Translations under genes and position numbers: made by a program | Part shown: positions 49,941-60,780 of the stretch, piece by piece | How positions within the stretch are numbered: the stretch's first letter is position 1 | Layout: each line of letters opens with the position of its first letter | From: Burhinus oedicnemus | Taxonomy: Eukaryota > Chordata > Aves > Charadriiformes > Burhinidae | Assembly: GCA_008921705.1 (NCBI GenBank) | Contig: VFFE01007869.1 | Coordinates: 3,032,861 to 3,096,860, forward strand | Direction: 5' to 3' | DNA: 64,000 nt | Notes under the pieces: generated by a model | Seen by the model: only the letters and a program-made list of their open reading frames with translations | The model's database searches: none | What the model was told of the DNA's origin: nothing

Positions 49941-52860
49941 ACAGAGTTCTCAATTCAAAGCACTTAAGCAATAAGCTAAGTCCAGGCAGCTATTCACAGC
50001 CCTAAAACAGAGGTAGCAATCACAAGGTTTTACAAACTCACATTAAGGATATCTTATCTGACTTGTAACATTTTAATTTTTTAGTGGTCTCATTTTCCAA
50101 ATTTTGCTCCCATTCCAAGGCTTAAAACTAGTTTTTGGTTTGTTTGTTTGTTTTTAAATTAATTCTAAGGGATTCTCCCCAATTCTTAGATAGTTTAAGT
50201 AGACTTGGTTAGCTTGAGCTACTGGGAGAGAAAACATCTGCTCCAAGATTAAAAATTAAGTCACAAAAATTGGCAAAGACTTCTGCCTATCAACAACTGC
50301 TCATTTCTGAATGGCCATCTCATAGGATTATGCTGTAAGGGTCCTTTAAAATCCCACGTTCCCTCCTTCCACTCCCCACTGAAGTTAAACTGTAGTTCAT
50401 AAAAAGAACAAAATAAAATCTGGCGTAACATTACATTCATTTAACTAAAGTGTCATTTTCTTCCCTTATTGATTTAGACCAGTGTAACTCCATCAACTTA
50501 ATCTTGGTTATTATTCCTGTTAATCACAAATGCTAGTGGAAGCAGAATCAAGCCCTAGGGGTCCTTAATGAATTTTGTTAATGAGTTTTACTAATATGAC
50601 TCAGCTGAATGAGTTTCAGTAAGCCACACAGAGAGCCCAGGCAGCTTCCAGACAAACTTTTCTTGTATTTCTTACATGAAACTCCTCCGAGATGGATGCA
50701 GCCAAACTGGTAGCTGCTGAGACTGGACATATTCGTACTCCCATGGGAAAATTTACAACCACTGTACATTGGCCCTAGTTTTCTCTAGCAGTATTTGCCG
50801 TAGGCAATGCTACAGAGGTGAATATTTCAGAGATTTAGCAGATAGAGAGGAAGCTGCCGAACATTAAACTTGGGACAAAGGAATAGAGAGTCAAGGGGTA
50901 AAAGAATGATAAAGGATCATTTTTGTCTTGGAAAAGGTCACTGCGAAAGTTGAACCAAGATGAGGATCCACAGTACAGAACAGCCCTAGGATACTTCAAG
51001 AAAGGATTATTCAATGCAGTGTTAAACTATGCGTATTCTTGCTGGGAAGCAAGGTCATATCTCCTGTGAGGCTTCTTTGGGAAAAAAATGATTCATTGTT
51101 TTAATGTAAATAGTGACATTAAGAGAGATCTAGAAAAGTGGGCAGAGCTCATAACACAGCCTTCGGGCAGCGCCTTCTGAAGTCGACCTCTTTCGAGCAA
51201 GAACCTTACCTCCTCCACCAAAAAACTATTGTAAGAACCACACAAGGGCAAACTCCAAGTTAAAAATCACCATCTGCACCGATTTTCCTTAAAGCACATT
51301 AGTAAAGACCGATAAATATGGCAGCAAAGAGAACTTAGATTTCTAATAGTTCAAGCTCATAAAGCATTTTGCACAGAAGATCACTGCAGAGCTGTTACTC
51401 AAAGCATACGGGAGGCTCTTGCGTATAAAACATTGTCAAGCAAAGGACACTGTCTGCAATTCAAATTGAACAGTAAAAAACCTTGAATCCCTATTTTATT
51501 GGCTTAGAAACCTTACTGAGACCGGCACAGCAACATATTTCTGTCGTTTAACAAGGGACCAGAATCTGTGGGTCTTCTATTGAGCAATATTTACTCATGC
51601 AAGAGGCACAGTCACATTCAAATTTAATCAGAGTGAGAGCAAATCAAGCAACAAGCCAAATAGGAAAGTCTGCAGCTTCTGGTGGAAATAGCACATAATG
51701 CCCATTTTTGACTGCAGTAGCGATGTAAAGAGTTATTTCAAGTTAATTTCACTTGCTCTTCTGAGACTGCAAACCAGAAATACTCTTATAATTTTTCTAC
51801 TTTGTCATCATTTGGCTGTTCTTCAAAAATAACAACAGTAATCCTTTCAATATAATTAGTTATCGTTCAGAAAAAAGCAACTAGATAAACATTTCTTTGT
51901 ATATATTTAAATCAAAAAACCATAAAATATTTTAGAATAGCTGCTTTCGATGTCCAGCCTCTTTCAAAAATTCTTTTGAAAAAACCCTGTTCGCTCATAT
52001 ATATTCAATATAATATTTCTGTTTATAACGTTAGCATAACATCTCCAAATTATACCAGTAATGTTGTCGAGCTTTTTGTAAACAGAAGGCGGGTAACTGC
52101 ACAGATACACGCGGAGAAAGGGAGACACTAGGCATGCGCAAACACCAGTTTGAGCAGCGTTACTGCTGTAGTAAGGTTTCCTTCCATGGAGCATCCCTTG
52201 GGTAAGGAAGCTGGGAGCCCTCAGGCCAGCTCATTTTTAATGTTTACTAAATGTGGAAGCATTGCGGAGGAACACCCAACCAGCCTCTTTCTTCAAGGAG
52301 GAGTTTAGTTCTTAAAACGTCTTGGTTCAAGTGAAATAAAACCAGCTCTTCCTTTTTTAAGGTCTTTTCCTGATCTAATACCTTTATCATTTTATCAATG
52401 TCTCACCATACTACTTAAACATTTTCCTGGCTTATTTGTTGCTGGAGTTGTGGATATCAGGCAACCTAGTACTAACTCCTGGATTCCGAGATCACATCAG
52501 GCCTTCCAGGCCACATCTGGAAGGCATCTAATCACACATGGGGTAAAGATGCATCTTTCCACACCCTTTCCGTCCTGAAGAGACCTTCCCGTTTTGCTGT
52601 TCCTTAGAGGCAGCCCTGGCAGGAGTTACAGGCGGAATACAGTCAGAGGTAGCTATTCCTGGTTTTGTAACTCCGTATTTGCCATGTAATCCCTCTGAGA
52701 ATTTAAACCCCTCGGGTAGGACACAGTGAAACCTACCTTCACCAGCTGCACTTCTGGGACAGTCCATGCTCAGGGGGTACAAATCAGCGTCACCAGATCA
52801 GCCGAGATTCAGAGATCCTCCGACAGGAATAGTCTGCAATTTACATACCAACCCTACCCA
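49941..52860. other. Unique AT-rich sequence, no gene seen
   Basis: Contains a short GTTT microsatellite at 50138-50155 and chance open frames under 90 codons. Nothing else is recognisable. Confidence 0.6.
50138..50155. repeat. (GTTT)n microsatellite
   Basis: Three to four GTTT units followed by a T run. Confidence 0.85.
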
Positions 52861-52928
52861 AAATTAAAAAAAACCCAACAACAACAAAAAAAAAAACCAA
52901 ACCACCACACCACCAAACAACCAAACCC
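52861..52928. repeat. A/C-rich low-complexity tract
   Basis: A runs mixed with CAA, CCA and CCAAA words over nearly 70 bases. It creates a Lys/Gln/Pro/Thr-rich artefact in the overlapping open frame. Confidence 0.92.
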
Positions 52929-53217
52929 TACAAAATCATTTATAATTTTGTCATTCCGAGCCCAGATTGAACACATTCAGCTCTTTGGACCTGTTTTTGG
53001 TTTTAACGCTATGCAGCAGAAGTGCTGCGACATCCTTGCGGAGGCTGCGGACACATTTTGCAGAGAGCAGGCTGCTCTCACACAGGGAGCCTGGGGGGAC
53101 CGGGCCACCCCCGGGCACCGTCACTGGGCACCCCACGGGGCTCCGGGAGCAACAAAGTGGTGAACAGGTCCTATTTACTACAAGTTTATTTCATTTTTCA
53201 CCTACTTTTGTTTCCAC

Positions 53218-53264
53218 ATTTATTTTTTTTCTTCTTTTTTTATTTTCTCTTTTTTTTTTTCCTT
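53218..53264. repeat. T-rich pyrimidine tract
   Basis: T runs of up to about 12 bases broken by single C or A bases. Confidence 0.9.
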
Positions 53265-53369
53265 AAGTTTGTTAGCTAATTAACACCTCATCCAGTCTTA
53301 CGGCTTAGAAAATTCAAAGCTGGATTTAATTAAGCTAACTTGCAAAGTGCTTTAAGTTGCATTTTTGCC

Positions 53370-53386
53370 TTTTTTTTTTTTTTTTT
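53370..53386. repeat. T17 homopolymer
   Basis: Uninterrupted T run, which would be a poly-A tail if read on the minus strand. The sequence upstream on that strand (higher coordinates) is not a recognisable retrocopy. Confidence 0.9.
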
Positions 53387-53860
53387 GAGAGAGGAATACT
53401 TCTCTATAAATAATCCTATTGCATGTTTCTGTCCTTTTCTCACAGCATTTGTCATAAAGTAGCAGCTGAACAAAACAGGGCAGAAAATTGTTCACTTTTA
53501 TACCGTATTTGGCAATGGCCAGCCCTGAAAAATGAAACAATAAAATTAAAAAAAGATGTCAAGCCACCCCCTGGGCTTCCAAGTATGTTGCCCTCTGATC
53601 TGCTGAGTTTCCATCCTCGTGCAGAGCCAAGTCTGCCACCAAGTTGTGGATTTCAGAAACTCTGATTCGCCTGGAAACTTCCCCTGTTTCCCAGGAGCTC
53701 TTCCCAGAGAACAGGAGAGTCAAAGCGCTCTGCTTGGCCACAGGCACAGCCGCATACGAGCCCAGGGTGAAAGCAAGGAGATTTCAGACGTAAGTCCTGG
53801 AAAGTGGAAAGATTAATCAAATCACTCTGTTCCTTTTGGCTTTGACAAGCGAGCGTTTTC

Positions 53861-53880
53861 NNNNNNNNNNNNNNNNNNNN
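53861..53880. other. Assembly gap (20 N)
   Basis: Exactly 20 N, followed at once by A13 and G6. The round number and the flanking double homopolymer suggest a placeholder of unknown true length, where assembly or sequencing failed. Confidence 0.97.
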
Positions 53881-54644
53881 AAAAAAAAAAAAAGGGGGGT
53901 TCAATCCTGTATTACAGCAGTGAAGGTTTAGGACTTGTCAGGTGTCTCCATTCCTTCCCGCAGGATGAGTTGTGGCACTCCTAGGATCACATATATATCC
54001 AAAAGAGACTCTCTAAGAAAAGAACGTCAACAAGAAGTCAAGAGATGAAAAATGGGTTCATAAACTCTGATGGATTGAGTTAAAGGAGTTTATCAACGGT
54101 GCAGGGATAAAAATGGATGTGGTTCAACCTATTAAAAAATTGTAGTGGGCACTACTTAATGCTGACGTTCAGCCCAGCACCGACTGAGCTAAGGTATCAC
54201 TGCGCTCTGGGTGAATTATTGGCTAAAATGCCCAACAGCAGCTGCCATAAACACAAGAAACTGAGACGTATCCTTGTCCAGCTCACCCTGCAAAGCATTT
54301 AAGTTTCGAAATTCATCGCATGGGTGCAAGCACCTTAACCCTCAGACTCTAAAAGCTGAAGTGACATGCGAGGCACAGGTACATGAATCAATTTATGAAC
54401 ATAGCATTTTCAAAGAATATAATAAACCTGCATATTTTAAAGTTAGCTTTTTAGAAAAACAACAGCATATACATAACCTTTTTGTGCCGATTAGTTTGTT
54501 CCTCACTCTTCAGTAGCTCCCATTGATTTTCTCTTCACATTCTCTGTCCTTCCCAGGCTGTTGCCCTTTCACCTTCTCTGTAGACACTCAACTCTTCAGT
54601 TCTGCATTCAACAGCGCTTCGGGGCACCAGTTACTCACTGAAAC

Positions 54645-54804
54645 ACCCAGTGTGGCAACACCTTCAATTTAGTCTGAAATTCTGGATCTGTTTGACTCAA
54701 AGCCAAGTCGTCATCAATGAGACCACCTAGTGTAGCAACACCTTCAATTTCGTCTGAAATTCTGGATCCATTTGACTCAAAGCCAAGCCATCATCAATGA
54801 GACC
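54645..54804. repeat. 80-bp tandem duplication
   Basis: Two head-to-tail copies, 54645-54724 and 54725-54804, differ at 7 of 80 positions by direct comparison, with no indel. The period is not a multiple of three. Read on the minus strand, both copies encode the same protein-like segment (DPEFQTKLKVL core). The copy that comes first on that strand has TAG (54727-54729) where the other has TGG. The roughly 9 percent divergence means the duplication is not recent. Confidence 0.95.
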
Positions 54805-54927
54805 AAGAAGTCTCCTTAGATCTCCGTAGTGCTCACAATATTTTGCGGCTTTCTGCAAAGTCACAGTTATTAACGTCATGCCAAATTTCCATAACAATGT
54901 TCTGTGTTCATCGCTGCAGTGGGCTAC
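54727..54927 (-). CDS. Possible terminal coding exon, unknown protein
   Basis: I do not recognise the protein. On the minus strand a strong acceptor (TTTCTCTCCCGTGCAG, AG ending at 54928) is followed by 66 sense codons and a TAG. The peptide looks like a real soluble helical segment: it starts VAHCSDEHRTLLWKFG, then an amphipathic stretch (LQKAAKYCEHYGDLRRLLGL) and an acidic tail (DPEFQTKLKVLLH). There is no upstream ATG in frame, so it would have to be a 3' exon. The end lies in an 80-bp tandem duplication, and the stop arises from one base difference between the copies. The frame may therefore be an altered C terminus or part of a decayed pseudogene. I see no nearby AATAAA on the minus strand for over 1 kb downstream and no matching upstream exon. 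Confidence 0.3.
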   Translation of the reverse strand, partial: VAHCSDEHRTLLWKFGMTLITVTLQKAAKYCEHYGDLRRLLGLIDDGLALSQMDPEFQTKLKVLLH

Positions 54928-57900
54928 CTGCACGGGAGAGAAACCAGATCAGAAGTGCCCAAGAAAATCAAAAGTACACGGAAAGAGAAGTGCTCATTTT
55001 CCATCTATGTACCAGATGCCAGTTATGTAGAATTTGGAAAATTAAGACATTTAAAACACAGCCCCACGGTCACCAGCATCTTTTATGACCAGAGGCAGAA
55101 TATAATACAATTTAGGTGGAGGAAATGTTTATTAGCTAAAAGTGATAGCGCAAGCGCATGTACTCTTTGTTTTCACATTGAGGAGATTCAGTAAAATTAC
55201 ATCAAATATACCAACTGTGAGAATACTGGATTCTCTAGTGTCATTTCATAATCTAAAATACCTTCAGATTAGGATTTACACATTGTACTCACTGGAACAA
55301 AAAGTCCAACCTTTGAGACATTTCTCGCAGGGTTATTAAATGGGTTATCAAAGGCGACATTACAGTGCTAAACTGAATTACAGCATATAAACGCAGATGT
55401 GGCAGAGCCTTGAGAAGCGAAATGGATTAACAACCTCATAGAAGCAGCAGCATACGAAAAAAGTGGCATAATTATAAAATAAAGTTTATTCAGAAAATTT
55501 ACTTTTTAAAAAAAAAAAAATTACTTTAAAAAAGGTTTCAATGATCAAAATTACCACCTAGCCCCACACCTGCAGTGTGTATGGGAGACCAAAAACAGGA
55601 AAAAAAAAAAATAAAAAGACAGCATCCTGTCCTCAGGGGAACACATAGCTGTGCCCGCTGTGCCAGACGCCGAGAGCAAGGCTTGGCCAGCCGTCCCTCA
55701 CTCGGTGCCACCGCTCGCCTTGGGTAGAGCTACTCTTGCCAGAAGGTCTTGCAAGGCAGGTCCTCCACTCTCCAACCACTAGACTGCGACGAGCGCACAC
55801 ACATGTTTTCTCCCTCAAGTCCGGAGTTTGACTTTGAAGGGGTAAAACCAGCTTTATTTTGAATAATGAGGGGATAAAAGCCCATTTTTGTCTAAGCGCT
55901 GTCACCCAGCCACACTGGGCTGAGCCTCCCGGCACGCGGATGCCGGGGCTGCACGGGTGAAGCAGCACCTCCATCGGTGCGTGGCACGGCGGGATGGGGA
56001 CTCGGGGCACCGACAGGCACGGTCGGGAGGGAAAGCAGAGAACTGCGCCGCAGCATCACTGTCACAAGCGCCGTCTCCTTACGTTTCATTATGTCCAATT
56101 TTCTTTCCTGTGGTTTATAACTTGACATTTTAAATTGCACCGGGCTCAGAGGTGGTGTGTGCCTTGTCAGGCTGCGGGCGGTTTGTTTTCCCTCCCCTTG
56201 TGAAAGGCAACACTAATTAAGGCAGAGATTAGATTTTAAACACTGAACTATTGCTTTCTTCAGGGAACTGTGTATTGTTATTATTTTTCCATGTGGGTTC
56301 TGAAAAGAGGACGGCTATGATTTGGCTTCTTGTTTTTAACAGATATTCCCTGTCTTAAGATATTTCTGAATGACATAACCTCATATACGCATTTGCATGC
56401 TGTCACCACAGGTTACTCAGGCACCACAAGGTCTCAGAGGACGTGTCCATCATTTCTTGTCCACAGGCTCCAGAGGACACCATAGAGCCTTTTGTCCAGC
56501 ATATAAATGTACAACAGCCGTACTGGACACAGAGCTCCGGGCATCTGTCCTGGTGTCAGGTTGTGAGGTTTTATTCCACAAGAGGAAACTCATTCTTCTC
56601 TAGCAAATGACACAGTAATGACAATAAATGCGGGAGCCATCTGGAACTGGGAGATGCTTTCCTCAAGAGGATTTTTAAACTACTTTGGAACAGCACTTGT
56701 TATTACGGTCTTAAGTTTTGCATTACCTGCCTTCTAAAATATGAACAGGAACCAGTAAGTTTAAAGAATCTTGCTAAAAATCAAAGGACCTGTCATCAAA
56801 AAGGGCAAAACCTGTAAGTCCTGCTCTCTTTAAGTCCTGTAAGAAAAGAGGCCAATATCTAGCTTCAGTCCTGAACTTCAGGAGAGCATCCCTCCATGGC
56901 ATGGGCACGGGTGAAAACATTTGATTGCACATCTCATCTGGGGGACCTTAATGTCCTTTACGAGCAGCCATTAACTTTCAGGATGTTACTTTCAGCATAC
57001 ATGAGGACACCACGACATAAGTGAATGCAGAGATCGTACGATAAAACAGTGAAGGAGTTTTTTAGCTTCTTCTGAGATCATTTTGGACCCACCTCTCACA
57101 CAAAGAACCCTGAGACTGGTTGTTAGCACAGCCAACATAACGAGTGTCCGTCCACAGCTCCTGCGGGATGCACGGGGCGTGGGGGCTGAGAAAAATCTAT
57201 TGGGAGCACATGGGACAAGAATAATGTTCTTGCATTAAGGAATTAAGGGTGCTGTGACTCATCCGGCTTCCTTTTAATGGGGGTTGAACTGGGCCCTTGG
57301 TGAAGAAGCGGCGGTGTATGAATATGGAATAGCAGGCAAGAGCCAAGCACAAGACGGGCTCCGATGGGTGCACCTTGAGTTGGATTTCTAGCTCCTGGCA
57401 TCTAAGGAGGTTTAAACCGTCTCTGTCATCTCACATATGGAATTGCCTTATACTGACTTTGCAATTTGGAATACAAGTTGTCCTATGGCTCTATACCTAA
57501 ATACCAAAATACCTATGCATTTCTGCTCAAGGCCTCCAATCTACCCCAGCTTCTAATACCAAACATTTTTTAAGCTATTTTACCAGTAGTTTTTCAATAA
57601 CTCATGTATAGCATTAAATCTTAAGATTAATCTTGCAGTCTTTCCATTAAGATTTTGAGTGAACTATTAATCACGAGACTAAGAGACTCTTAACCAATTG
57701 ATGATTTTATGGTTCTAGCTGTTATTAATCAAGTATTCTTTTACTGCACTCTTTATAACATACCCTTTTATATTTTTACAAATACTTCACACCTAGCTTG
57801 TCACATACCCAATTGCTTTTGTATGTAACGCAAAACAAAAAGAAAGAGATTAACAAGCAAAGTAATTAGCAATTTTTGAGTACAAATGCAGGTTTTAAAA

Positions 57901-60740
57901 GGGAAAGATATTTAAAGGTATTAGATTTAACAACAAAAGGGCAGAAATTCAAAACAGAGAGTATTTTTTTCCTTGCTAATAGTTTCCATGGCATCTCTGT
58001 CTTGCATGGCATTGCAGCACGGAAAGACATTAAGCACAACCAAAGATTTCTCGTGAACCTCAGCCTATCTCAAGGCACAATATCTTTCCACGGTCCCTTG
58101 TGAATAGCACCAGCAATGCATCCCATTCCCCACACTGCACACAACGCGGGAGCCACAACAAAAGCCTTGACAAAACAGACCCCAGGAGCCAAGAGCAAGG
58201 GGCCGAGAAAGTCGCACCCAGTCCCAACTCCCATCCAAAGTCCTCGGCTCATACACATTCCCCAGGATATTCTATAAGCACCTCCTGCTTTTCCTCACCC
58301 ATGAAGTTACTTTTCCATCACCAGCACTAACTGCTCCGCCTGGTACCCATCCCTTCTCCGATGGCCCCAGTGCATCCTCTGAATGCCAACAACCTTCATA
58401 GCCGCTGTGTCAAGAGACAAAAAAAAAAAAAGAAAAATGCATGCTGCATTTGCAGAGAGAGTATCTTTTCTGGGGATGTGAAAAACACCCATGCATATTA
58501 AAAACGGCTTGCTAGTGGTTACTAAATTGTAGGGTAAAATAAACTTTGGTTGAAAACGTACTTTCCCTTCCCCCCTCTCCCATTTGGCAGGTGAGATGTG
58601 TTCCTGCCAAGTTATACACACCACACCTCAAGGAGACAGCGCTGAGTATGTCAGAAAGTTATGAAGCTGTATTTACTGTGATCACTGATAAATGAATTAA
58701 GATTCTTTTAAAAGTGATAGAAATAGCCTATTTATAGTTGAGAGCATATTTACGAGCCTCAGAGGGAAATTGCAATTACATTTTCCGTTTAAAAATGTCA
58801 TTGTCTCCCCTGACCTTTTGTTGCTTTCTCGTGCCCTTCAAAGCGAAATGAATGCACGAGAAGTGCCAGATCGAAAACTTCAGCAGTTACGTTGTCAATT
58901 TGCGGAGCGGAGGCTCTGGCAGCACAAGCCTTGCCAACAGAGAGACCATCTCTGTGAAAGCCGCTTTAACTTCTAACAGCCATCGGAACTGCTGCAACGC
59001 TGACGGGTTTGGTAAATACGCCGAAGTGCCGCGGCGTGAGGTCAGGCTGGGATTTGCAAGCCGTACGAGCCTGCCTGAGCCAGCCGTGATGGAGATAAGG
59101 TGCAGGGGCCGTACAGCTGCACGGCCACTCTGCCCCACAGCCTACCGTACGCGCTCTTCATCTGGAGGTGCTGTGGGGCCTGTTAGTCGTTTTTGGACAT
59201 TTATCTGCCATGAAAATCTATCTTTGCTTGCCTGGTAAGTCCCCACTCTGCAAGCAGTATACTACAACCGCAACTACGCTCACAGTTTTCCCAGTGATGC
59301 TAACGTAAAAACCACGTGCTTCTCCCATTGATTCCCCCTTCTCGTTTCCATGGTCTAAGCAAAGGGCAGCAGGTTTATAATCAATCACTGCACGCGCAGG
59401 AACGCCGGCATTCCCTCCCACAGCTCCTCAAAGACCACACAGAGGAAAGGCAGGGCAGAGGCAGGGACCGGCCACCCCTTCCAGCCCCTCGAGCAGGTGA
59501 CCACGGGGGAGGATGCTCAGTCCCGTAAGGGGCTGAAGACCTCATCTCTAGAGAAGACCTTCCAGTCAAAGTGGCTCATGCTACCTCAACCAAAGGGTAG
59601 TTCATCTTTTGGCTTAAAAGCTCAGTGTGACGCTCCCTTCTCCTCCCTCTCCCTGCTTTTTTCCCCCCACCCTGCTCACTTATTTTTTTAATTTGTAACG
59701 TTTTCAGTAAAACAGTGATTCAGGAAGCAGAGTTGGATGCACGCTTCCCCAGCTCTCTGGGAAGCCCCTGAAGCAGCTGTGTGCCTATTAGGTGTAATCA
59801 AGCCCAGTTTGATTATATATTTTCAACAAATCACTAGAGACTTCTTTCAATAAGTTTTTAGAGGACTTACTGTTTGTTATTAGTTAATTCCCTTCCTAAA
59901 AAAAAAAAAAAAAAAATTAAGTATTGCATAGTTAAAAATCAACAGCAGTTCAGAAGTCGCTGGCATGGGTAGAGCTTTGCTCCCTGTGGGCAGAAATTAA
60001 GGCACTCCTAATGCAAGCTAATGGCTGGTTTAGCCTCTCCGTAACCCAGTTCAGCTCTGTGTTGCATCCTGGAACACGTGTCTGTAGATTAGCTAGACAA
60101 GCATTTACGCACATTAGCTAACTCAGGTTAACGAGGAATCAATTCACTTAAATTAAAACAAGGACGCAACCTCTCCAGTCTAGATACGGCCATCACTGGG
60201 GTCTGCTCCACTGCCGTTCTGCCCCTTGACCACTTATTTACACCTGCAAATTATGAGCATAAAAAAATCATCAAATAAAATAAATGTGTAGCAACAAGCA
60301 ATAGTTTTAGGGGGACGAATTATTCTCTCATTTACATCAAGGTAATCCCAGAGTAACTCATTCAACTTCAGCCAAATTAAGCTGTACTTATCCTACAGTA
60401 AGCAAGAATTCAAGTGACTTTTTATTGTTTCAAGTCCATCCCCCAAGCCCACCACACTGAAATCACTGCAATGGTGCCCTCCAGAGCGCCTGGATGCTCA
60501 CAGCCTTCAGTTAATTGTATGCAGATTTCTTTTAAACCAGTGTCTTTTCAGAGGTTTCTTTATGACGAAGCACTCCATTAAAAGGCTTAAACCATGTTAT
60601 TAGCACGAACGCCTGCTCACTCGCAGTTCGCATCCTCCGCCTGAGCCTGCAGCTCAGGACCACCGCACTGCCGTTCCCACGCTCTGCAGGATCCCGCTGC
60701 ACAGAAAACACCGCAAACATCCCACACACACCCCCAGATT
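54928..60740. other. Unique sequence, no established gene
   Basis: AT-rich parts alternate with GC-richer, CpG-bearing patches (55640-56060 and 58990-59180). A-rich runs occur near 55508-55520, 55601-55611 and 58420-58431, and A19 at 59898-59916. The block at 58640-58870 is non-repetitive and conserved-looking in composition. Several overlapping frames at 58770-59240 are open at once, which argues against real coding. Confidence 0.5.
59898..59916. repeat. A19 homopolymer
   Basis: Uninterrupted A run ending in TTAAG; no retrocopy recognised upstream. Confidence 0.9.
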
Positions 60741-60741
60741 A

Positions 60742-60772
<31 letters not shown>

Positions 60773-60780
60773 CCAAAAAA
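60741..60780. repeat. (AAAAC)n microsatellite
   Basis: Five perfect CAAAA units (60748-60772) between an A7 run and a CCAAAAAA end. A candidate length-polymorphic locus. Confidence 0.95.

Larger units (their letters stand above)
52929..54644. other. Low-complexity cluster around an assembly gap
   Basis: Holds a GC-richer stretch with CpGs at 53000-53160, T-rich tracts (53218-53264 and 53370-53386) and the 20-N gap at 53861-53880. No exon was recognised. Open frames that cross the gap are meaningless. Confidence 0.55.

Noticed and set aside
49535..50005. 156-codon open frame on the plus strand
   Set aside because: It is the antisense shadow of the best-preserved CR1 copy.
52726..53163. 145-codon plus-strand frame
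   Set aside because: It runs through the A/C low-complexity tract, which keeps stops out.
54904..55194. 96-codon plus-strand frame that looks moderately protein-like
   Set aside because: It starts at a GTG, has no recognisable domain, and slightly overlaps the better minus-strand candidate; probably chance.
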